From CAYTIB01 sp964437725 (GTDB lineage Bacteria; UBA8248; JACPRG01; G963555815): 64,000 bases of DNA. The position numbers were made by a program, and so were the translations under genes. The stretch is from contig CAYTIB010000026.1 of assembly GCA_964437725.1 (NCBI GenBank), positions 1-64,000 on the forward strand, written 5' to 3'. The notes under the pieces were generated by a model, which ran no database searches, was not told where the DNA came from, and worked only from the letters and a program-made list of their open reading frames with translations. This document shows positions 54,797 through 61,517 of this stretch, piece by piece. Each line of letters begins with the position of its first letter. Position 1 is the first letter of the stretch.

Positions 54797-56191
54797 TCAC
54801 ACAATTGGCCACCGCGATTTAAGTCTGTATGGAAGGCGTCGCAGAATTCGTTCGCCTGCTTTTTGAGCCTCTCGATTGACTTCAGCTTCATTCACTGTAG
54901 TGAATTTACGGTCCCTATAGACCACCTTCCCGTCAATCATTACTGTCTCAACATCCCGACCTTCTCCAGAGTAAACTAAGTTCGGCACGAGGGCGAAATC
55001 GTAACTTGGGGTCCAGTTTGTCTTTGTTCCATCCACGATAATCAGGTCTGCTTTCTTTCCCTTCGAAAGTGATCCAATCTCCTCCCATCTGAGTGCTTTT
55101 GCAGCATCCACAGTTGTCATTTCCAGTGCCTTCTCCGGGAGAATAAGGTCTGGAATCATCCGGGCCTCCTTGTGGCAGGTGGCTACCTGATGCATAGCTC
55201 GGAACATATCAAGACTATTGCTAGCCGCAGTGCTATCACAACCCAAAACAACAGTGACACCACCATCGATCATCTCAGGAAATTTTCCCCCGGAAACAGC
55301 ACCGTAGGCTCCATGTAGAGTAGCGCCAAGGTTATGGCAAACGCTGACACCATGCTTTTTTATCAGATCAATGTCACAATCCGTCACAGCTGCCATATGG
55401 GTTAGTAACCAACGATCATTTAGGACACCAAGAGATTCCATCCACTCGATGGTCGGTTTGCCCCATCGACGTTTTACCCAGTTTACCTGATCCCAATTTA
55501 CACAAGCGTGAAACTGTACAATAAGATCCCTCGTTTTCGCGAGGTTATCGCAACGTTGCAAAAGCTCGGGAGAACAGTTAGGTTCCACTCGAACGCCCAC
55601 TGAGGCACGAATACGACCCTTAGCCTTGCCGTGCCAGCGTTCTATGAGGGATTCTTCTGCCTCCATCGTCTCGGCCGTGTTCAACCTTCCACGAAAACCT
55701 TTTTCTAACCGACGATCTCGACTCCACTGATCAGCACCTGCCCAACACAACATCCCTCGCATACCAAAATCTACCCAAGCACGTGCGACGTCATCCATTA
55801 AATAACTGCCCGGATCTGCAACGCAAGTAGTCCCTGTCCTCACCATTTCCACGCAGGACAACATAGCACTCCAGTAAGTATCCTCTGGTGTCATGGCTGC
55901 TTCATAGGGATAGATTCTTTCGTGAATCCAATCGATCAGATCGATGTCATCGCCAAGGCCCCGAGCCAGTGATTGGACATTATGAACATGGGCATCAACC
56001 AACCCTGGCATAATGATCTTTCCCTCGACATCAATCTTTTTGGCTCCATTAGCTAACCTTGGCTTGAGGCGCGAGGCCTTTCCCACCCAGACAATGCGAT
56101 CACCTTCGACAAGAACCGCTCCATTTTTAATAATGCGTCGTTTGGAATCCATTGTGATAACCGTTCCAGTCCCAATAAGAATTTTTTTCAT
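54797..56191 (-). CDS. Amidohydrolase (SsnA/TrzN-like metal-dependent deaminase family)
   Basis: A 464-residue amidohydrolase with a (beta/alpha)8 core. Metal ligands are His68-x-His70 in DAHVHNV, a His in QFHACVN, and Asp in LGCDST. VCHNLGATLHGAYG near 295 is the SsnA/atrazine-chlorohydrolase-type substrate loop, and LSKGKKADLIIVD closes the C-terminal sandwich. These enzymes deaminate or dehalogenate N-heterocycles. A GAGGAG site precedes the ATG. It is next to an isochorismatase-like hydrolase and the second flavoprotein module. Confidence 0.9.
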   Translation of the reverse strand: MKKILIGTGTVITMDSKRRIIKNGAVLVEGDRIVWVGKASRLKPRLANGAKKIDVEGKIIMPGLVDAHVHNVQSLARGLGDDIDLIDWIHERIYPYEAAMTPEDTYWSAMLSCVEMVRTGTTCVADPGSYLMDDVARAWVDFGMRGMLCWAGADQWSRDRRLEKGFRGRLNTAETMEAEESLIERWHGKAKGRIRASVGVRVEPNCSPELLQRCDNLAKTRDLIVQFHACVNWDQVNWVKRRWGKPTIEWMESLGVLNDRWLLTHMAAVTDCDIDLIKKHGVSVCHNLGATLHGAYGAVSGGKFPEMIDGGVTVVLGCDSTAASNSLDMFRAMHQVATCHKEARMIPDLILPEKALEMTTVDAAKALRWEEIGSLSKGKKADLIIVDGTKTNWTPSYDFALVPNLVYSGEGRDVETVMIDGKVVYRDRKFTTVNEAEVNREAQKAGERILRRLPYRLKSRWPIV

Positions 56192-56517
56192 CGGACATGT
56201 CTCCTCAAATATACGCTGGACCCCAGCGCAATCAGATTACCATCAGGGGCACTATAACTTTTATGGACGCTACGACCTTGTTCAAATGATATATCTTTTA
56301 ATTCACCACTAAACGGTCAGCCGGGTAATCGGCCAGAAATTACAAAGTGAGAAAGAATGAGAAGGAAGGTAAGGGTACACACGGTTGGGGGGTAGGGGTA
56401 ATCTCTGTGTGCGTAAAAGCTCCCGTTACTCCCCTCTATTTAGGGACGTCGCACCAGAGTTGCCATGAGTCTTTATAACTCTTCTACTATCTCAAAAGGA
56501 TACTAGACAAAACAACT
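56192..56517. other. 326-base gap, nothing recognised
   Basis: The gap separates two same-strand genes. No reading frame with a ribosome site, repeat or clear terminator is seen. A promoter for the amidohydrolase is expected here but not recognisable. Confidence 0.3.
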
Positions 56518-57192
56518 TCAGGTATTCACCGCTTGAAGTTTCGCACCTTTCCAGCATCCCGACACCTCATCCGCTGCAACAACCTCACCAAAATAGCGGC
56601 GGATGTTGGAAAGTGTCCCTTCATGATCTTCTTTCGAATAGGTTGCCGTGCAGTCCGATGTAAAAACAATGTAGTAATCCCGGAAGAAACCATCCCGAGC
56701 CGTGCTCTCTACACAAACGTTGGTGGCAATCCCTGTCATAATGAGTGTACGAATTCCGCGACTACGAAGGATCAGATCTAAGTCCGTATCCTGGAAGGCA
56801 CTGAAACGATGCTTAGTAACGATAACATCCTTCTCCGTCGGCTGGACCTTGTAGAAATCTCCAGCCCAGGAATCAGGCGCACAAATGGAGTGAATCACAT
56901 AGCTACCCTGACGTGCTCGCTTAGCCTGCTCTAACCAAACGTCAGAAAGATACCAATTGGGATCTGTGTTATAGACGTTGCGAATGAATATTACGGGAAC
57001 GCCCGCCCCATGGGCCTCATCAATCAACTGCTGCAAACGGGGAATAATACCCTGAGACATCGACAGATCACCCCCCTCGCGATCCATCATACCCCCCTCA
57101 GCGGCAAAATCATTCTGGACATCCACAACCAACAAAGCCGCGTGTTTTGAATCAACCTTTTTGCTCAAGGACTCTAGCATCTCTTGGGCCAT
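56518..57192 (-). CDS. Isochorismatase-family cysteine hydrolase
   Basis: A 224-residue hydrolase with the full Asp24-Lys127-Cys160 triad (VVDVQNDF, TKHRFSAF, TGIATNVCVES). Such enzymes cleave amides, carbamoyl groups or peroxy-acids; RutB ureidoacrylate hydrolase and N-carbamoylsarcosine amidase belong here. A strong GGAGG precedes the ATG. It lies 104 bases after the flavoprotein gene on the same strand. Confidence 0.92.
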   Translation of the reverse strand: MAQEMLESLSKKVDSKHAALLVVDVQNDFAAEGGMMDREGGDLSMSQGIIPRLQQLIDEAHGAGVPVIFIRNVYNTDPNWYLSDVWLEQAKRARQGSYVIHSICAPDSWAGDFYKVQPTEKDVIVTKHRFSAFQDTDLDLILRSRGIRTLIMTGIATNVCVESTARDGFFRDYYIVFTSDCTATYSKEDHEGTLSNIRRYFGEVVAADEVSGCWKGAKLQAVNT

Positions 57193-57296
57193 CTCTCGCC
57201 TCCTTCACAATCTCTCGAACTTTAAAATAGCCTTTTCGAAACGAACTCCTTAGAGGGGGAAACCTCATTAGCTTTCTCATTATTTGCTTTTTGAAG

Positions 57297-59081
57297 CTAA
57301 GTTGTACCGGCAGTTTCTTTCTCTTTTTCCAAAAACCAATCCGGCTTATAAAAACTGAAATCGACATCTTCGGTCCAGACCTTCAGATCCTCACCGTCTT
57401 TTCGGTAATGGATATTCTTGCACCAGTTCTCATTATCAGTATCTGGAAAATCAAGACGGCATTGGGCTCCCCGGGTTTCTTCTCTCATTAGGGCCCCTTT
57501 CAGGTGAAGTTCAGCTGTTAATAAAAGGTCCTCATTTTCCAGTGCCAGCATCAGTTCTTTACTAAAAGACTTACTCTTTCCAACCAAAATCGGCGCAGAA
57601 ACATGATTCTCTTTAACATCCCTGAGAATATCCATAGCATTTTCTATCCAGTCGCCGTGTTTAACCAAGCTTACTTCGTACATGGCATCACGGATCGTGT
57701 TCCGTGTTTCGTGAGGTGGCGTTCCGTTTTCTCGGGCGTATAAACTGTCGATCTTCTCTACCAGGTCCTTTACCATGTCCTCATTGACTACCCCGTGGCC
57801 TTCCTCCTTCGAAGCATACTCTGCCGCTTCTGCCCCTGCAATTTTTCCGAAAACCTGGCAGTCAGTGAGAGCGTTACCCCCAAGCCGGTTAGCTCCGTGA
57901 ACGTTACCCGCAACCTCACCCCCGGCATACATACCGGGAATATCGGTCTCACATCGGCCGTTAATCTTAATACCCCCAAGATAGAAGTGAGCCATAGGGG
58001 CAACCTCCAAAGCGTCTTGCTTAATATCTACACCCTCTTCCTCAAGCTTTACGCCTCCGAAATTGTAACCAGGATTATTTTTGCCAACCCAGTCGTCAAT
58101 CAGGTTGTCGGGAAGATGAGCGACCGACATGTAAATTCCACCGTTTGGGCCACCTCTCCCTTCTAGAATTTCCATCCACATGGCTCGGGAGGTGAGATCC
58201 CGGGTACTGTACTCACCGCGAACGGGATCATACTTGTGCATAAACCGTTCACCTTTACTGTTGTAAAGCCGTGCCCCAAGAGCATAGCGAATGACAGCGA
58301 CGGGCTGCTGAGCGTACATAGTCTTCGGAGTTACAACATTGGTAGGGAAAAATTGACAAAGCTCCATATCGACCAGAGTGCTTCCTGCTCGATAAGCCCA
58401 GCCATAGCCATTGCCAACCGCATCGCGGGCGGCATCGCTGTTTTTGAAGATTTCCATCCCACCACCTGCGCCTATGATGACCGACTTGGCACGAATGACA
58501 ATGGGCTGAGTGTCTACCAAACAAACCCCGATTGCCCCCACACATTTGCCCTCAGTTATAAGCATGTCGGAGATATAAATGTCATTCATCACCGTTATGT
58601 TCGGATGTTTGAGAAGTTGCCGTTTCATAATCTGAACCATCTTCCGGCCTGTCGTCCCATAGGGAAACGTATAAGCACCCCTGGCCTTTGAATGCCCCGG
58701 ATACTCGAAGCAGTCGTATAAATCCGGATTCTTCTCCTGCTTGGCAAACCGGCATCCCCAGGACTCCAGCTCATATACACATTCCGGTCCAACGTCACAC
58801 ATTAATTTGGCAAGGCTCTGGTCCGCTAGGTGAGACCCGCCATTGATCGTATCCACAGTGTGAATATCGGGACTATCATATGGATTTACAGCGGCGTTAT
58901 AAGTGGCGACGGCAGTGATAGTTACCGCGCTTCGCGCAATCACCTGCTTGTTCACGAGAGTAACCTGGCACTCTGGAAATTTCTCGATCGCTTCGAGCGC
59001 CGCCTTGCCACCAGTTGCTTCAGTTCCAATTATGAGAAGGTCTGTCTCAACCACTCTCACATCCGTGCCATTTATTTGCAT
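57297..59081 (-). CDS. Fumarate reductase/succinate dehydrogenase-like flavoprotein (copy 2)
   Basis: A 594-residue paralogue of the flavoprotein at 22386. The FAD site is IIGTEATGGKAAL near 16-28. AHFYLGGIKI, GMYAGGEVAGNVHGANR and GGNALTDCQVFG are the matching substrate-side segments. The C-terminal helical domain is complete. A GGGAG site precedes the ATG. It follows its own 2Fe-2S protein after 28 bases; gene order is reversed compared with copy 1. Neighbours suggest a role in oxidising an N-containing compound. Confidence 0.87.
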   Translation of the reverse strand: MQINGTDVRVVETDLLIIGTEATGGKAALEAIEKFPECQVTLVNKQVIARSAVTITAVATYNAAVNPYDSPDIHTVDTINGGSHLADQSLAKLMCDVGPECVYELESWGCRFAKQEKNPDLYDCFEYPGHSKARGAYTFPYGTTGRKMVQIMKRQLLKHPNITVMNDIYISDMLITEGKCVGAIGVCLVDTQPIVIRAKSVIIGAGGGMEIFKNSDAARDAVGNGYGWAYRAGSTLVDMELCQFFPTNVVTPKTMYAQQPVAVIRYALGARLYNSKGERFMHKYDPVRGEYSTRDLTSRAMWMEILEGRGGPNGGIYMSVAHLPDNLIDDWVGKNNPGYNFGGVKLEEEGVDIKQDALEVAPMAHFYLGGIKINGRCETDIPGMYAGGEVAGNVHGANRLGGNALTDCQVFGKIAGAEAAEYASKEEGHGVVNEDMVKDLVEKIDSLYARENGTPPHETRNTIRDAMYEVSLVKHGDWIENAMDILRDVKENHVSAPILVGKSKSFSKELMLALENEDLLLTAELHLKGALMREETRGAQCRLDFPDTDNENWCKNIHYRKDGEDLKVWTEDVDFSFYKPDWFLEKEKETAGTT

Positions 59082-59109
59082 CGATCACTCCCTTCCCACG
59101 AGGTAGCGG

Positions 59110-59478
59110 CTAATCCTCCTCTTCAACCTCGTCACGCCCATCGTCCACATCCATCCGTTCCAGCTGAATAAGATCACGAACCACCCGTTCTTTCTTCAGC
59201 GGTTCTATAACCATCTCCTTCTCCATCCGGGTTCGGCAGGTAACTTTAGATTTTCCGTTGACCCGGAAGGTACAAATAAGGCAACAGCCGACCCAACAAG
59301 ACTCGCGCACGGCTAACGTGGGATCCTGCTGTTCCCGAATGTCAGTTAATACCTGAAGAACACTATTCTGCTCGTCGAAGGGAACCTCATACGTGTCATA
59401 ATAGGGTTCCTTTTGAGTACTAGGGTCATATCGGTAAACTTTAACAGTTGCTTTTTCTTTAAGTTTTCTTTTAGCCAT
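59110..59478 (-). CDS. Short FrdB-like protein with only the 2Fe-2S domain (copy 2)
   Basis: A 122-residue paralogue of the protein at 24166. Cluster ligands Cys61, 66, 69 and 81 have the same spacing (C-x4-C-x2-C-x11-C), with an extra Cys65. It ends in an acidic tail (DDGRDEVEEED). ATG at 59478 is preferred to the GTG just before it; GGAG lies upstream. As in copy 1, the C-terminal FrdB domain with the other two clusters is absent. Confidence 0.88.
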   Translation of the reverse strand: MAKRKLKEKATVKVYRYDPSTQKEPYYDTYEVPFDEQNSVLQVLTDIREQQDPTLAVRESCWVGCCLICTFRVNGKSKVTCRTRMEKEMVIEPLKKERVVRDLIQLERMDVDDGRDEVEEED

Positions 59479-60168
59479 CACGCTCCATTACTCCGGCTGA
59501 GAGGTTCTGCTCCGGAAAACACTCCAGATTGCCGCACTCTCGGATTTCCAAATTCCTACGCAGAATCATCGCCTGAAGAAACGACTCACCCAACCATCCC
59601 TTGAGTATGCTCGCTTATATCCCCATAATGGGAATACTTCCCGTGAACCTAGCGAAAACGCCATTCCGGAAACAAACAGTCTTCCGCCCAACTAGGAATA
59701 GCCAGGGTCTTCGAATCAGGTCTGTTCTGGAGTTATTACTGGGTGGATATCTTATTCGAAATCCCTGTCCATTGACCCTAAGGCCTGCCACGCGTCCTGA
59801 ATTTCATCAGCCTACGCGGTGTAACCCGGCCAATTTCTTGTACCCACTTGGAGTAGTTTTGGACAGGGATCAATCTCATGGTCCGACAAGACTCCTTTTG
59901 GAGCACTGCCCCGTAGTCAGAGGGATCCGCAACCATCCCGAAACTGACTCGTCTTTTAAAGGATCGGCAATTCCTACTTTCGCTATTAAGTCACAAAAGA
60001 ACCTCCGGAATCAAGGATTTTCCACGCACAATCTAATTTTAAACTCGTAGGATTTTTGTGAATCCAAAAGTGGTCCCTAAACCGGAAGACACATTGCCTC
60101 CCAATTCCGATTCCTGATAGACTCACTGTCTGACGTCCGAACTGATTTGTAAAAAAGGAGGAAAAAAG
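59479..60168. other. 690-base gene-poor region
   Basis: This is the longest non-coding stretch in the window. The only long frame (59601-60050, plus strand) has no ribosome site, unusual composition and no recognisable family, so it is not called. No tRNA, riboswitch or terminator was recognised. AAGGAGG at 60155-60161 belongs to the next gene. A small RNA or remnant gene cannot be excluded. Confidence 0.35.
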
Positions 60169-60597
60169 GTGGATTTTATAGTAGCAAAATTTCTTCATGT
60201 AACTTTTGCCGCAATTGCAATGGGAGGGATTGCATTAACGCTCTGGGCCCTTATACCTGCGCTCAAAGAAGTCAGTCCGGAATCAGCCGCCACGATATCT
60301 CAAGGAGTTAGTCGGCGATTTGGCGTGATGATCTGGATTACCATCTCCATACTCTTCTTGACAGGGCTCTGGATGGTAGTACTGGTGATAGTCGCGGGCG
60401 TACCTCATGCTCTTTACCACTCGATCCTCGGAATCAAGATTATTCTGGCGTTGCTAATTTTTCTTATCGCCCTTGGAATCACCCTACCGATGAAGTTTCT
60501 CGAAAAGATGAGGCAGAACAAACGGCGCTGGATGGTTATCAATATCCACCTGATCGTGATTGTATTTTTTCTTGGAGTTTGGCTTGGCCGAATTTGA
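60169..60597 (+). CDS. Small four-helix membrane protein
   Basis: A 142-residue inner-membrane protein with four hydrophobic segments and a GTG start behind a consensus AAGGAGG. The first helix has FLHVTFAAIAMGG with a conserved-type His, a later helix has YHSILGIKIILAL, and the last helix ends in a basic tail. The pattern resembles CopD/DUF2269-type proteins that may bind heme or copper, but the match is weak. It is convergent with the next gene. Confidence 0.7.
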   Translation: MDFIVAKFLHVTFAAIAMGGIALTLWALIPALKEVSPESAATISQGVSRRFGVMIWITISILFLTGLWMVVLVIVAGVPHALYHSILGIKIILALLIFLIALGITLPMKFLEKMRQNKRRWMVINIHLIVIVFFLGVWLGRI

Positions 60598-60632
60598 AAA
60601 TTAGGTTTCCCGCGGGGCGACATACATATTCA

Positions 60633-61436
60633 TTAAAATTTCATGATCGCCCGAGCAGTTTGGTACATGGCAAAACATTCTAAAGCAAATGGAGGAAAAC
60701 CTAGGAAACCCAGGAGAGGCATCTCGAAAATTTTTATTCCAGAAAGTGTAGGCACGGTGTAGAACCACTTAGCGGCTGCCCAGAAATTCCAAAATTCCCA
60801 CAGGAAACCGCAAATGATACCTCCTACCAAAAGTGCAACAATTCGCTCGTAGTCCCCGTCAGCAAAATCACGAAACAAGCTGTCTGGTGCGTACATCAAA
60901 TTGATAGGTCCCAGGAAAAAAACCATTCCGATCCACAAGGGAGCCCAAAGGTAATCAGAGGGAAAAAGCAATGGTAAGATGAGAAACAGAAGGCCTAAGG
61001 AAAAGACAACACGAAGTGTCACGATTGACCAGGGTCTCGGCTTACCCCGACACTTGCGGAACCACCGAAGGGCTAACAGTAAATCTGCCGTCACAAATAA
61101 ACCTGGGAAAATTGTGGAGAAGGCCCAAAAATAGGTAATGCCCCTCATCCAGTAACTTTTTGGCAGTCCGACATACTGCCATCCCTGCATGTGAAAATTA
61201 TAAAACTCGAAGATAAGCCAAGAAATCACGGAGATCGGCAAAAGATGCCAGAACTTCCAGATGTGGGTCATTAACCAAGATTGGCCTTTTATCCGAAAGG
61301 TAACAGCGTCGGTCAGAAGTATATACCCCGTCCAGGAAACTGGCGTCATGTTGGCCGCCACCACACGGTTTCCCATGAACAAAAAAGTCTCGGAAAAAAT
61401 CAAAAGGAAGAGACCGATCCATCCGTAGGGTTTCAA
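60633..61436 (-). CDS. Seven-helix membrane protein of unknown function
   Basis: A 267-residue polytopic membrane protein with about seven hydrophobic segments and a high aromatic content. Notable segments are LWEFWNFWAAAKWFYTVP and IFEMPLLGFLGFPPFALECFAMY near the end; the combination of conserved-looking Trp, Pro, Glu and Cys suggests a real family, but I do not recognise it. A carotenoid-cyclase or lysoplasmalogenase-like role would be speculation. It lies 81 bases after alaS on the same strand and could be co-transcribed. Confidence 0.7.
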   Translation of the reverse strand: MKPYGWIGLFLLIFSETFLFMGNRVVAANMTPVSWTGYILLTDAVTFRIKGQSWLMTHIWKFWHLLPISVISWLIFEFYNFHMQGWQYVGLPKSYWMRGITYFWAFSTIFPGLFVTADLLLALRWFRKCRGKPRPWSIVTLRVVFSLGLLFLILPLLFPSDYLWAPLWIGMVFFLGPINLMYAPDSLFRDFADGDYERIVALLVGGIICGFLWEFWNFWAAAKWFYTVPTLSGIKIFEMPLLGFLGFPPFALECFAMYQTARAIMKF

Positions 61437-61517
61437 AGCATTTTTTCAAGGGTAATAGATTGCAAATCAGAAAGCTTGGAGCTACAAGGAGTCAAACTAT
61501 AGCCCTTAACATGGGCC

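Noticed and set aside
59601..60050. A 149-residue frame on the plus strand
   Set aside because: No ribosome site, an unlikely composition and no recognisable domain; treated as chance.
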